This document shows, piece by piece, positions 12,201-24,331 of a stretch of 64,000 bases of DNA. Made by a program: the position numbers and the translations under genes. Below the pieces are notes generated by a model. The model did not search any database. It had not been told where the DNA came from and was given only the letters and a program-made list of their open reading frames with translations. Within the stretch, counting starts at the first letter, position 1. Every line of letters starts with the position of its first letter. Source of the stretch: Norana najaformis (taxonomy: Eukaryota > Annelida > Clitellata > Crassiclitellata > Hormogastridae); NCBI GenBank assembly GCA_964023275.1, contig OZ029928.1, positions 17,529,806 to 17,593,805 on the forward strand, given 5' to 3'.

Positions 12201-15200
12201 TATCTGATAAGATTACCAAGGCATGAGCATCTCCAACGGTTTTTACATCGCGCAATGTCCAGTGAGCCACAGTTTTGCCAAAGTGGTCAGTTGCATGGTC
12301 AGTAATTGTGCGACTGACTACAGGAGATGAAACGTCCAGTGGAAGGACGCTCAGGATTTCCAGATTGACTGTGTTTGACACAAGCTCCGTCTGTCAAATG
12401 ATAAAAATGCAATTAATGAATTCAATCAATGAATCAAAGAATCGATCAATCAATCATTGAATGAATCAATGAATCAATGAAAAAATCAATCAATCAAAAG
12501 CTCTGTCAAATCAGTCAAAATCAGTGAAACTCAGTCCTTTCCCCAGTCAACATTCATTCATTCATTCAGAGCATTAATATGGCCCCTCTCCAAGATACCT
12601 ACTCTAAGGCAGCGAGCAGGTATCAAACAATCAATGAGCCATTCACTCAAGCAATCAATCGCACAATCAGCCAATCATCTGAATTTATCTCAAACTTCAT
12701 GCTCAGCCCATCATCAGCATTTACTTCTATAAGAAGGGAATTTCCCATCGTCAGCTAGTGCTTCTACAAAAAGGGAAATGCCCACCCTCAGCATGCTTCT
12801 ATAAAAAGGGGATTTCCCATAATCAGCTAATGCTTCTACAAAAAGGGAATTTCACACCATCAGCTTATAACTTCTAAAAATGGAATTTCCCATCATCAGC
12901 TTATGCTTCTATAAAAGGGAATTTCCCATCATCAGCATATACTTCCATAAGAAGGGAAATTCCCATTACCATCAGCCTCCTCTTGTACCTGATGCTCTGG
13001 TGCCATCAGTCGGAACAGTCGTCTAATCAAGACCACCAGGTGGCAGCACTCAGCGGACACGGTTTGATGGGAATCGGTGAGGAGCGACATGAGAAAACCA
13101 CAGTGATCACGACAGAGCTCTGCTGAGCCACACCTGGCACAAACCAACATGCTAAATTTAGATCTGTTGGACAGCCATGCTTCAGCACCTTTGTCAGGCT
13201 CTCAAAAGGTGCTATATAAATATCCAGATACATACATACATGCATGTACTGTACGTATATATGTATGCATGAATGTATGTATGTATGTGGGTGTATGTAT
13301 GTATGCATAGAAATTGTGTGTATAAGCATGTATGCATGTATGTGTATATATATGTATGTATGTAGGTAACTATGAACGTATGTATGCATGTATGTATCTT
13401 CACACTTTAGAATCTTTCACGTACCTCTACAAAAGCACTGCTTACGCTATCCTAAATGGTGTTAAAGTTTACTAAAAACAAAGTTTACGAGTAAGAAAAC
13501 AGCATTAAGATAACTAGGAAAGCCTCCACTGGTGGGCTCCTGCAGACACACAGACCCTGACCAACATACATATCACCACATATGAACATCTGTGTTACTT
13601 GCCATCATTTATTCGTCCACACAGAATATTAATACATGTAATAAGGAAATATACAATGTATATATGATAATTTACATATATATATATTTAGAACCCACAC
13701 CTTATTCCAGAGTACTGCCATTGCACACGTTACAAAATGCTTTAAATAAATAAATAAATAGCACAGTGGTTGCTGTCAAGCAAGTAAAAAAATGATTAAG
13801 ATGATGACGATGATGATGTAGACGACGACGATGATGATGATGTAAGTCATTTGAGGTCAGAGCCTGAGGTCAGATACCTGGCCAAGAAGCACCAGACATC
13901 AATGGCGACCACTGCACAGTGGTGCCTCCTACCGAGAACATTCTCCAGCAAACAGCTCTCCTATTAATTACACACAGTAAGCCAAGTTTACGCAATACAG
14001 CACAGTTCTTATTACGATTTATTATTACTAATTAATAATGTATATCATGCCGGTATATCAGTGGGACGTGGTTGTGTGCTTAGTGCCTCATAACCAGGGT
14101 GTCACGGGTTCGAATCTGCCACAAGCCACTGCCTAGCAACTGCGGACAAGTTGCTCACCCATAACTGTCTGTGAGGAAGGCAACGGGAAACCACCTCACT
14201 CATCTCATCCCCATATTCTTTATAAAAAACCAATGGTTTTGACTTCAGGCAGAGAACTCGTCATCAACATCGTCTAATACATAAGGCATCAACCGAGTTT
14301 GACTTGAAGCGACCATCGACTGAAGCCTTGGGCATTATGATAACGGCGCTATAGAAGTCTTTAGATTAGATTAGATCAGATTAGCGGCCCTGGCATCACT
14401 ATAGAAAAAAGGGAATACCTTGTTATGGCTCCCATAAGGGGGATCCATTGTATTTATGATTGCTGAGAGAACAGACAAGTAAAGTAATTGGACAGACTAA
14501 CCAGAATGCTGAAATGCTTTACTGGAAATGTGACAACGAAGGCACAGAGTCGTGTTACAACATGTTCATACAGGCTGACTTCCCTGCAAGAAAATCAGTC
14601 ACCCAGTTATGAGAATGGTTAACTTCAAAAGCCCTTATCTAGCTGCTAATCTAATCTCAACCAAATCTATCCGATGATTAATGTCAAAAGCGCTTATCTA
14701 GCATCTAATCGAACCTCAACCAAATCTATCCGATGATCAATGTCAAAAGCAAATATATATCCAGCTGCTAATCTAATATGAAAAATCAAATCAATCCACT
14801 CTAATCTTAACCAAATTAATCCTGACCAAACCAATGCAAAACTGTACAACTGATGGTGATTGATCGATGGACAATATTATTGATTGACTGATTGATCAAT
14901 GACAAGACTAACCCTTGAGGTGTTCCATTTTTTACCACTCCAGGTAGATGGACAGGTAGGAAAAGCTCCCTGTAACCTGTACACACAAGACGATGGTTAA
15001 ACTTTAATGTCAGTGTGAGATTTCTAGATCCTGGCACAAGTACAATTGTCAACTTAGAAACAAAACACGATCATTAAACTTATAGAAACTGCCTACACAT
15101 TCAGCAAAGCTCCAACACATACTGAACCAGTTATAAAGTGAGATTAAAGGCATATACGTCAACCATACCACACCACGCTAGTTGAAAAACCGAATCAGTA

Positions 15201-18200
15201 CTGTAACAGAATTCACATTATAAGCAACTCCATTTTTCCACCGCATTCCTACTGAAATGGAACCAGCCAAACAACAGTACCATGAATGAACTGCTCACAA
15301 TACATGTATACAGCTACCAGAACTGTGATGATGTAGTTGCCCATGTGTTTTCCGTACGTCACTAACGTAAATTTCACTACACAGATGTTGTCAGAACATT
15401 CACAAACATTTTCCATCAGCAAAGGCAAGTAATTCATTATAATTCTTTTGCATTCTAAGGCCCATCATCTTTCAACAGGTTTCCAAAATGCTAGTTATAC
15501 GGTCGCTATGTAACCCCACCAGATATTTTTAGCCCTTATTCTGGACGCGGTGGTGTAGTGGTATAGTTGCTGCCTCATAACTGGAGGGTTGCGGGTCCGA
15601 ATCTGCCTCAAGCCACTGCGCAGCGACCTTGGACAAGTTGCTCACCCAATAATCGTCTGTGAGGAAGGCAACAGGAAACCACGTCACTCATCTCATCCCC
15701 GGGTGGCATAAAGCCAACGGACCTGCCTTAGGGCAGAGAACTCATCACCATCATCATCATTCTGGACTCTGTCAGATTTTTTTGGAAGTTTTGGTCCATT
15801 TCACCTCCAAGAACAAAAACGCCATATCTAATAAACCACTGAAGACAGGGCTAAAGTGTAAACATGATATTTGTTTAAAATTGAATTCTGAACAAATATA
15901 TGGCACTTATTTCGTCTTATATGCTATGCTTACACTGGGAAATGCATGAAAATACAGATTGAATCAATGATTGTCGAGGTTTATCTTTCGAGCGGCTGAC
16001 GTTTACTAACCACAGACTCTGAACTTCATCTGCAAAAATAAACCACATACAAAATCTCCTTTACTGATAATTATCTGATAATTTCTTCAATTATTAAATT
16101 ATTATAATAGAATATGTAAATACCTACTGTTGCCTTTATTATGAAAGAAAGCAATCATGCTAGCCTGGATACCTTAAATGCTGAAGAAATTTGCAAGGAA
16201 AAATATGAGAACTGAATTTCCAACAATTCTACCATTAAATTTCAAATTTATTTAAATTTACACTATTTTCAATTCTGTAGATACCACACACAACCTTCTC
16301 TAATCTTGTAGCAGTTATATTTATATATATAAAAATATATAGGTGTAATATATATGTACATTTATATATATACACAGGTGTATGCAAATATAATTATATA
16401 TTTACTACACATATGTAAATATATATGTAAATTGTCACAAAAATGCTTTTTCATTTTAAACATTCGGAAAAATATTTCAGTTTTCAAACAGTGAAATATA
16501 AATTCTTTACCCTTTCTAAAACCAATCATAGTTTCCAACCCTGACCACAAAGATTACAACTGCCTGGCCAGCAACAACATAATCCTGCAGCAAATAAACT
16601 GCAGTCTCTGTAAATTTATAAAAAAATTACTGCTTTTAAAATCAGCAAACCATGAACCTGGTTGACTTGGCAACAGTTGGGCAATCGTCAATAGCAACAT
16701 CAAACGTGCAATCCCGAAAGATGGTGAAGAAGAGTTCTCTAGAATAAAACATGACAAATTATAATTATCAAGTAAAATGTAAATGTACACGTTTTCACCG
16801 CTGCCCTTTTGAATGGGCGCCACGCTATTTGGAGTATCTATGACCTGCTTTAGGTAGCCAAATCGGAGTAAATGTAAAATGTGTATGGTTTTCTATAGTG
16901 ACTGTACGGCCTCAGCCCTTCTCAGTTTTCAGTGAATTTATTGGGTGAGATCCTTCACCACCGCTGCCCGTTCGAATGGGTGCCACGCCATTTAACGTCC
17001 CCATGTATGGACCGTCCTAGCCCGAGATTAGAATAAATCTCTGAAATAAGCCACGACCAGGACGCGAACTGGCATCCTCACGCACAGAAGCGCTTTGACA
17101 TAAGAGTTAACCAGTGTAGCTAACCATGCCAGTAAAATAGACATCATAACACTAAAAAATATATACAATTAATAAATAACTTATAAATAATATTTAGTCA
17201 ACAGAGTATGAACACCAGACATACAAATAAAATATATTTGCAACAAAGTTGTAATTTCTTTGGTTAAAATTTCATCCAATACTTTGAAATGAGATCAGTC
17301 GCCAACGCGAATAAAGACTCGTTACCTTGATGGATTTTCGTAACAAGCGAAACAAAGTCTTTGTTATTGATTAAACTGCCGACAAGCGGTTCCAGTCCAA
17401 CGCCAACGTGACGCACCAGTTCCTCTCTCGTCTCAGCCGAAAGCCCCTGTGCAGCCAAACTTGGAGGAAGGAAACTACAATTTTAATGATAATCAACAGT
17501 GGTTTTTTCAGGAACGGCGTTCTGGCATCTTTTTTCAGCTAATAAAAAATAATTTAGTCTTGAATAAAAGAATTGTGTTACTAAGTTATTTTAATTATGT
17601 AATATAATGTGACTTATTTTAATTCAATTTCAGTGTTTGCAACTTTACACTGTTTTCAACGTTTTCTTATTGACAAAAATAATGAAGTTTTACCAGAATT
17701 CCATAATTGTTCAGTTCCGGAACCTTTTTTCTAGAAAAAAGCACTGGTAATCAATATACCAATGTAATTGCAAATTTATATAGCTTCTGTTGAAGAAAAC
17801 TTCTCCACGGCATGACCGACTTGACAACGCAATACCACATTTGAAAAGAATTGGTTTCAAGCGCTTACGCAAAATAGGCAAGAAAGGCCAAACAGCTCAT
17901 ATTTGTGACAGTCTTGCCTTTTTATCTGGACAATCAGTTGGTAGATGGCGCAGATGCTGTCACCAAGGTAACCGTTATATTCCTTTGTCAGGGTAACGAG
18001 AACTCGCATCTGGAATCCAAGGATCTTGATCATTTTTCCAAGAGTGCTCTCTTCCACCTAGATAAATATGGAAGCTGTCAGACAAGTCACCTAGCTATTC
18101 AATATAAGCTAACCATAATTAAGACTCATAATTAATAATAATTAATTAATGCATAATTTTGCATAAATTATTGTCTATAATAGCCATTAATAAACTAAAC

Positions 18201-21200
18201 TGCAAGGGAGGCTGTTCGTCTGTATTTACACATTGGAACTTCAATGGATTGTGACTCTGATCATGATTTCACTCGAAGCGACCATCGACTGATGCCTTGG
18301 GCATTACGATAACATCACTACAGAAGTCACTAGATTAGATCAGATTATAAGATTCACCTTGTCACCTTGTGCTGTCAGCTCTTTGAGCTCTAGCGACCGT
18401 CATGATCAATCTTCTCCATTTCTTTCTCTCCAATGTCGCGTCCCTTAGTTGTGCCAAGTTCATTCCAGTTGCTTCGTGTATCTTGTCCATCCATTTTTTC
18501 CTTGGTCTCCCTTGTTTTCTCTTTCCCTCTCCACAAGCCAGCATCATTTCTTTTTCCAATCCATCTGATCTCATAACATGTCCAAAGAACCTCAGCTTTG
18601 ATTTTAGCACTGTTTGTTGTAACGTCTCATCTTGCTCAATTCCAATCGCCTTGCGTACCCATTCATTAGTCCTTTTCTCCGTCCATGATGTTCTCAGCAT
18701 CTTCCTCCATATCCACATTTCACAAGCATTGATTTTTTTCTCTATTTTCTTGGTCATTGTCCACGTCTCACTGCCGTATGTTACTGTTGGTATAATCAAG
18801 GCCCTCACCAATCTTTTTTTCGTGTCTGTGCTCACATGTTTGTCTTTCCATATTTTTTCTAGTCCATTCATTGCGGCTTTTCCAATCGCCACCCTTCGGT
18901 TTATTTCCATATCGCACTTTCCTTCTCTTTCTACTACTGTCAGATTATAAGATTAAGAAGCATAAATTCTTAATGATCGCCAAAATCCAGCGTAAAGCAT
19001 CCTCGAATTAGCTCCCTACTTACAATACTCTACGAAATATTGTCTTCACCTTCTGGGACTTCATAGTTGCAGTTAAAATCCATATGTCCATACCTGTGAT
19101 ACTGTGCTGTCTTGCTGACAAAAGTAAGAACTTGAGGACGACATGTTATCACATAGTGAAGTCAGCAGCTCTTTCACGTCAAGCTGAGTTAGAAGAAAGT
19201 CCCGGTACTGACAACTCAGCCTGTAAAACACCAGTAGAACGAACTTCTTCGATTAAAAGAGTATAAACGATTTTCTAAATTAATAACATCTTTTGGGTAT
19301 GGCAGTCTTCTTTAAGGTATTAGAGTTATTTTATTGCCCGCAAACCCATCCAAATACGTGGACCTTGATTCAAATCCATTCCCACCCAAACATCCACCCA
19401 CCCTCCAACCCACTCACCCATCCATCCATGACTTTCGAACATTTGAAGATCTAACTACGTTAACATCAGGCGTGTGAACTAACCACATTTGGCAGATTCA
19501 CATTTCAACGTGACTTTGCAAGTTACAAATTTTTAAAATAATAATGATCTATCCAATCTATAATAATAATAATAATAATCTAATCACCCCAATTTCAAGA
19601 CTGATCCGTCCTTTCCGTCCTTCCAACAGTCCACTGATCTATTCATCCTTCTATCCTTCCATCCATCCTTCCATCCATCCTTCCATCCATCCTTCCATCC
19701 ATCCTTCCATCCACCCACCCGCCCACCCACCCACCCATCTGCTAAATATCCCACACTATACCCTATCTTCCTCCTTTTTCACCCCTTCAACCCTTACTCC
19801 TGCCCCCATCCATGCAGCCACTGGTCCTCCCCCAAACCAATGCCCCAATGACTCAATGCCCATCCAAAATCCACCTCACCTGGAAACAGTCTTCCACAAT
19901 GCCACCATGATCTTCACATCCAAGTGTGACACAACGTCACAGACACCACACAGTTTCTGAATAACTATAACAATTAAAACAATTAATTTAATTTAATTTA
20001 AAACACAAATCTGAACCCAAGACACAGACGAGTTTTCTCTCTCTGTCAATAAAATACATCTCAAAGTCAAATTAAAAATCAAATTAAATTTCGGGCATCA
20101 GCACTCCTGAAAGCACTCGCTTCTACGAACCAGCAGACGCTAACATCACTTACATCAAAGCATCAAACTGACTGAAAGTTGGTGACACTTCGGAATCATA
20201 ATTAAGAATTTATAAAGCGCCACTTCAAGATAATCTCATCAGAGATGCTCCCCGCCCGATAATCCAGAATCATTGGGAACAAATTACGATTCATTGGACT
20301 TTCATAAAAACAATGACAATGGATTTGAAAAACCAGTTAAGTGAAAAGAATTAAATGTGAGTTCTTACTGTAGCAGAGGTCTTCCTTGTCTTGTTCAGTT
20401 GGGTACGAAATGTCCAGTTTCTCCAGCAATAAACTGAAATTCTTCCACAAAACATTACATCTCAACCCTCAAATGACAGAAACAATGTATAGTTGAAGTT
20501 ACCTGCAAGTTACGCTAAGCCAGTCAACGTCACGTTTTAACCATGTAACAATTTCAACATACTCTGGAAACTCCTAATATTCCGTCCTTCCATCCATCCA
20601 TTCACCCACTCACTCAACACATACCCAACCTTCCCTTCATCCATCTACCCACCCAACCACTCACCCACCCATCCATGTATCCTGTCCTCCATCCACCAAC
20701 CCATCCACCCATCCATACTGTCTCTGGTAGCCATAACAAGAACTGCCCTTTAACAAGTGTTACAATGAAGTCAGCATCTAACGCTGAACTAAATTTGGGA
20801 TCTACATAACAGGATCATCTTTCCATAAATGTCACCAGTTTAGATCAAATAGACGTGTGAAGCACTTTTCTGCGGTACTAAAAAGGAGCCACATAAATAC
20901 ATACATACATATGTATACACATATATATATACACAAACACTTATGTATATATATATATTTCTGCCAGCAGATATTATGGAAAGCACCTTAATCGTAAATC
21001 CACACCTACCGTCTGCAACAAGCGCGTGGCCTTGAAAAGCCCCGACAGACGGTCAGAGACGTGTCCGAACAGTTGAAAATATAGCTGCCCACTGTCCTTG
21101 CAATGGGCAAATGATTGGATCATCAGATCGAGGACACAGTAAGGTAGGGATCGAATGTTCGCCAGTGCGAGGTTCGTTCTCAAGTTCGACAGGTAGTGGA

Positions 21201-24200
21201 GGCAGGTGGCGATGCTAACGATGGAATTAGTTAGGGCCTAGGAAACAATGACAGATATCGAGGTAGAACGTAATTGTTTTGCAAGTTGGAATTTGTTTAA
21301 TACAACCCTTTTCTGATTGAACTGTTGCAGTTTTGGGGTTGACTGACCAGTTGGTGTCAATGCCACAGAAACGTCATCTGATTGGTAGACTGTATGAATG
21401 TGTTGATTGATTGACTCACTGACTTACTGATTGATTGATTGATTGATGTAATTACCAATTAAACTCAGTGCAATAATCGCTTCACTAAACTGAAATTTAG
21501 AAATCCACAATCCCAGTCACGGGATGGATGGATAGGCACACTTACTGGCTGTCTTACTGACTGGCTGACTGAACAACTGGCTAACTGAACAACTGATTGA
21601 CTGAATAACTGACTGAATAACTGACTAAATAACTGACTGACTGAACGACTGACTGAACAACTGATTGACTGAATAACTGACTAAATAAATGATTGACTGA
21701 ACGACTGACTGAACAACTGATTGACTGAATAACTGACTGAATGACTGGCTAAATAACTGACTGACTGAACAACTGATTGACTGAATAACTGACTAAATAA
21801 ATGATTGACTGAACGACTGACTGAACAACTGATTGACTGAACGACTGACTGAAAGACTGACAATTTACAGACCAATACTCACCTCTAAGAAGATGTTTAA
21901 TTCCTGGGCTGAACCACTTGGCAACGTCTGCACTTCAATCAGCGACTCAGCTGCCTTCAAGACCGAGTCGAAGATAGTGCCGAAATGATGCGTCATCTAA
22001 AATAAAACATGCTTCTTATAGCAATGAATTTCTGATGCTACATAAATTTCAACATCACATTATACTCAGTCAATGGACCTATGGCACTTAGCTTAACTTA
22101 TACAATACAATGTTTCTGTCATTTGGTAACCACAATCAGAACTTCTAAAATTCGTATTTAATTAGACCCTATGAAACACTGAAGAAAATTATGAAGCACA
22201 AACTGTTGTTGACATTATAAAGTAGACTACCCAAGATAACAAACATAATATTACCAATAATGATAATAATACAATAATGAACATAGTAATAACAACAGCA
22301 GCAGCAGTAATATAATAATGATGATCATAATAATGATGATGATGATGCCGATGATGATGCCGATGACGATGCTGATGACGATGATCAAGATGATGATGAT
22401 CATGATGATGATAATGATGATCATAATGATGATGATCATAACGATGATGACGATGATGATGCCGATGACAATGCTGATGACGATGATCAAGATGATGATG
22501 ATCACGATGATGATAATGATGATGATGATTTCTAGCCATCCAAGAATTTTTCATTATCTGGAGAAAATTTTTAAAATCCCAATTTTAAATACCTCAGGTA
22601 AAGAAAGTAATAATAAATTTGTTCATATTCTCACGACGTTTTTAATCATGATGGATCATTCCTACCTTGGATATAAATAATACTAATAATCAGGTACATT
22701 TTTCAGCACATTCTGTCACAGTTCAACCCTTTGAACAAAGCCACTGCCTTCTGCAATACATTTTTCAATGAGAAAGGCTATGCAAATTCTGCATCACTGA
22801 CCTTCTCACAAATCTGTGAGAAAATCATCTCTTCAAGCTCAGTGACAGGAGCAACACGCACGATCGAAACAAAAATGACTCGAAAGATATCTGTATATGT
22901 CGAAAAAACCACAAACAGGAATAATTATAATTGTTAATGTAACTGCAGTCAGAAATTTGTATAGCGTCTCTTAAAAAGAAACTAGTCAGAGGTAATTTCT
23001 GCGCTAGAATACATGCTATTAATTTCCTAAACGAGTTAGTGTAATTGTAAACTTGAGATTTCTACAGCGCCCAACGAAAGCTAAGTCATGGGAACCAGCA
23101 GTAATATAATAATGGTGATGATAGATCATACATGTTCAGTCAAAACAAAAGCAATAGGTAAGAGGGGTTCGATTCCAGGTCAAGACCCAAGAGTCAGGCA
23201 GGCAGACAGACAGGCAGCCAGACAGCTAAGTTAGATTGTTAGAGATTTGGTTAATTTATTGTGGGTGGTTTTTGGATATGCAAGGGTATTTACACAGCAT
23301 CCCTAAAGAACCTCTCAAAGCCATAGTATAGTATCGGTTGTTGATTAACTGCTCAACTAGAGAATTCTGTAAGGATGTATTCGAGATATATACTTACATA
23401 CTAACAAACAACGGCAAAATAAAAGCCAAAAACACTGTGACAGGCGAGAATTGACCTACCTGTCACAACCTCGTTACTCTGTTCGATATCCAGCTGAGCT
23501 GAGGTTAAGTAATTCAAACTCAAATACACAAGATCAACCATCATCAAATTTCAAGCTATGTTATATATATTATCGAAATAAACTGAAGCCAACGAACGAC
23601 TTAATCAAATGAATTAAAGATAACAGTTTACTGGTCTTAGTACTTAAGATTTGCAGTTAGGCATGCTCTCATTTGAAAGGTCTTTTGATCACTTTGTAAT
23701 TATGATTGTTAGAGATTTGGGTAATTTATTGTTTTAACGTCCCAAATTGTTTACCGACAATCACATATGCCACCAATAACCTGTCAGATGCTCAGAATGA
23801 GCTACTCAAGTGCTGACTGGAAATTTTTACCAAAAGCACTTCCAATTATTCCACTCTATCCCACCAAACACCCAGTCTTAAACGGATAAAATGAATTTGG
23901 GACACTAAAACGATACTGGTACCAAGATTAGTAATATGGGTAGCATGTACACAGGGACCTAGCATAGTGTGTCACCCATTTCAACCTTTAGGAGTTGTGA
24001 AAAACTTCAACTAATGAAATCGTTGAAAATAAAAAAATTGAGGCTAACCTCATTATGAAAATTTGGCATAAAGTACAAAAAACTCCACAGGTTATGGCTG
24101 AAGTTATAAATGTTATGGCCTTAAATCATTCCACAATGCAGTGCACTAGTCAATGCTAACCGCATTTTCAATAAGACCCAACTCGACTTAAAAATCAACA

Positions 24201-24331
24201 GTTCTATAAATCAGCAACTTTCCAATAAACTGTAAGGATACAATTAAGCATGGCAAAACTTTCGTCCATCTATTGGCAAAATCTTCACGCGTCCACCCTG
24301 CCAGGTCTAAAAGCGAGGAGCTGGCCGCCAT
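6282..24331 (-). CDS. FIRRM: FIRRM (C1orf112) homologue, at least 22 exons
   Basis: In vertebrates this protein partners FIGNL1 and controls RAD51 during recombination and chromosome segregation. Exons found: 24331-24242, 22890-22802, 21996-21883, 21237-20987, 20433-20369, 19956-19880, 19220-19094, 18057-17918, 17474-17326, 16738-16658, 16029-16011, 14976-14913, 14583-14523, 13960-13878, 13133-12989, 12390-12217, 11277-11044, 10414-10301, 9788-9606, 7987-7826, 7274-7221, 6464-6282. Splice phases agree through the last eleven. Matches to remembered human C1orf112 include [17 protein letters not shown] (human AMDAWCFLARYGTAELC), [20 protein letters not shown] (a close human counterpart), [23 protein letters not shown] and a C-terminal coiled segment ending at a TAG stop. 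Small exons are probably still missing after exon 1, between 20369 and 19956, and between 16011 and 14976. The protein is mostly alpha-helical without a catalytic motif. Confidence 0.88.
6490..6715 (-). repeat. SINE family 1 copy
   Basis: Begins aatgtacacatttttctagagcgaccatatgg and continues through the ccgtgctagcccgagatttg block to cgggaggtgaaccggcatc. The last part is the reverse of a Pol III B box. It lies in the last FIRRM intron. Confidence 0.85.
6985..7095 (+). repeat. SINE family 4 fragment
   Basis: Matches the 47870-48060 copy: ctgtgtagggaccttgacct, then actgctcagcgctatcgact and gcgcttaataagtgcagaaa. A ccttga triplet is locally expanded. Confidence 0.7.
7330..7765. repeat. (atgt)n microsatellite with interruptions
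   Basis: About 430 bp of atgt with periodic gaatgt and gtatacgtgt variants, in a FIRRM intron. The Tyr/Ile/His frames on the minus strand are artefacts. Confidence 0.98.
8425..8600 (-). mobile_element. LINE ORF2 C-terminal fragment
   Basis: The minus-strand frame reads [20 protein letters not shown] and then NLP. This resembles the RT-LINE C-terminus (typically R..FGxRSFxxxGPxxWNSLP) of CR1/L2/Jockey-type elements. It is a short remnant in a FIRRM intron. Confidence 0.6.
8625..9560. repeat. (acat)n microsatellite split by a MITE
   Basis: acatacat tracts occupy 8625-8795 and 9317-9560, on either side of the inverted-repeat element at 8796-9316. The tracts are alike and would form one array without the insertion. 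Confidence 0.9.
8796..9316. mobile_element. Non-autonomous DNA transposon (MITE), perfect 27-bp terminal inverted repeats, TA target site
   Basis: The left end CCGTATTATCTCGGGTATAG plus TGCGCAC (8796-8822) is the exact reverse complement of the right end (9290-9316). TA dinucleotides flank both sides (8794-8795, 9317-9318), as for Tc1/mariner- or pogo-type target duplication. Subterminal direct repeats (ataatgcgcaccc, ataatgtgcaccc) lie inside each end. The 521-bp interior has no transposase frame. Superfamily assignment rests only on TA and is tentative. Confidence 0.85.
10550..11040. other. A/T-rich intron with (aagt)n, (acaatt)n and (aaat)n runs
   Basis: Low-complexity sequence between FIRRM exons. 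Repeated attaaatcataaattaacaa units occur near 10755-10815 and an aaat run lies at about 10981-11005. Confidence 0.7.
11305..11830. repeat. About 20-22-bp minisatellite in a FIRRM intron
   Basis: Roughly 25 copies of a unit like gtcatcaaagattctcacac(aa), with length variants. It sits just upstream of exon 11277-11044 in the gene's direction. No flanking cas genes or regular spacers are present, so it is not a CRISPR array. Confidence 0.95.
11885..12115 (-). repeat. tRNA-derived SINE, family 2
   Basis: On the minus strand it has an A-box-like gtggtgtagtggtat and a B-box-like tgcgggttcaaatctgc, then gaggaaggcaacgggaaacc and a (atc)n tail. Sister copies lie at 14060-14280(+) and 15540-15770(+). 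Confidence 0.88.
12715..12970. repeat. About 40-45-bp minisatellite
   Basis: Six units of the form catcagcttatgcttctat followed by aaaagggaatttccc. It borders the donor of FIRRM exon 13133-12989. Confidence 0.9.
13225..13400. repeat. (atgt)n microsatellite
   Basis: Interrupted atgtatgc/atgt tract preceded by a gctatataaat tail module at 13205-13220. Confidence 0.92.
14060..14280 (+). repeat. tRNA-derived SINE, family 2
   Basis: Carries cgggttcgaatctgcc (B box), gtgaggaaggcaacgggaaa and accacctcactcatctcatc. It lies in a FIRRM intron. A diverged family 5 tail (ggcgctatagaagtctttag) follows at 14290-14390. Confidence 0.88.
15540..15770 (+). repeat. tRNA-derived SINE, family 2
   Basis: Carries ggtggtgtagtggtatagtt (A box) and gttgcgggtccgaatctgcc (B box), about 45 bp apart, then the conserved gaggaaggcaacaggaaacc body and a short (catcat) tail. 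Confidence 0.9.
16011..16029 (-). CDS. FIRRM: 19-nt microexon of FIRRM
   Basis: Between ATTTTTGCAG and a GTTAGT donor, 19 bases encode the core EVQSL. With the phase-1 end of the preceding exon (...LPSQP) the product reads DEVQSLW, matching human KEVQTLW directly after LPSQP. Entry and exit phases are consistent with the upstream exon. Confidence 0.75.
16870..17130 (-). repeat. SINE family 1, long copy
   Basis: Contains the whole body from tctatagtgactgtacggcctcag to the tRNA-like head near 17060-17130 (aggacgcgaactggcatcctc, gagttaaccagtgtagctaa). A partial copy precedes it at 16775-16830. Confidence 0.85.
18355..18939 (-). mobile_element. 5'-truncated RTE-like LINE with perfect target-site duplication
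   Basis: The minus strand encodes an uninterrupted 182-residue piece of ORF2, including [10 protein letters not shown], the [11 protein letters not shown] region, LRFFGHVMR and GRPRKKWMD, typical of the C-terminal end of RTE/BovB-type reverse transcriptases. The 15-base tcagattataagatt lies at 18340-18354 and again at 18940-18954, marking the insertion precisely. There is no poly(A). The open frame and identical duplications suggest a recent insertion. The target is the tail of a family 5 SINE. Confidence 0.88.
19380..19735. repeat. (atcc/accc)n microsatellite, interrupted
   Basis: Tracts of ccatccatcctt and cacccaccc, with an (aat)n run at 19560-19580. In a FIRRM intron. A related tract lies at 20585-20725. 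Confidence 0.95.
21390..21865. repeat. Minisatellite of gactgaa/taactgactaaa units
   Basis: Twelve-base-like units (ctgactgaacaa, ctgattgactgaataa) form higher-order repeats of about 60 bp. In a FIRRM intron, ending close to the donor of exon 21996-21883. Confidence 0.95.
22255..22530. repeat. (gat)n microsatellite
   Basis: gatgatgat tracts with gccgatgac and gatcat variants. The Met/Ile/His-rich frames here are artefacts. Confidence 0.97.
22990..24240. other. FIRRM intron: SINE A copy, otherwise no feature
   Basis: A family A copy occupies about 23040-23230 and an agcatccctaaagaacctctc module lies near 23290-23330. The rest is A/T-rich and holds no exon I could identify, although one small FIRRM exon is expected here to restore phase. 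Confidence 0.4.

Noticed and set aside
14095-14170. tRNA genes at SINE heads
   Set aside because: A and B boxes are present but no cloverleaf stem pairing is evident, and the sequence continues into SINE bodies that recur elsewhere.
15249-15437. 62-residue frame in the FIRRM region
   Set aside because: It does not resemble the FIRRM segment expected there and lacks good splice borders; the missing ~25-residue exon remains unplaced.
18402-18950. 182-residue plus-strand frame
   Set aside because: Antisense shadow of the LINE reverse-transcriptase fragment.
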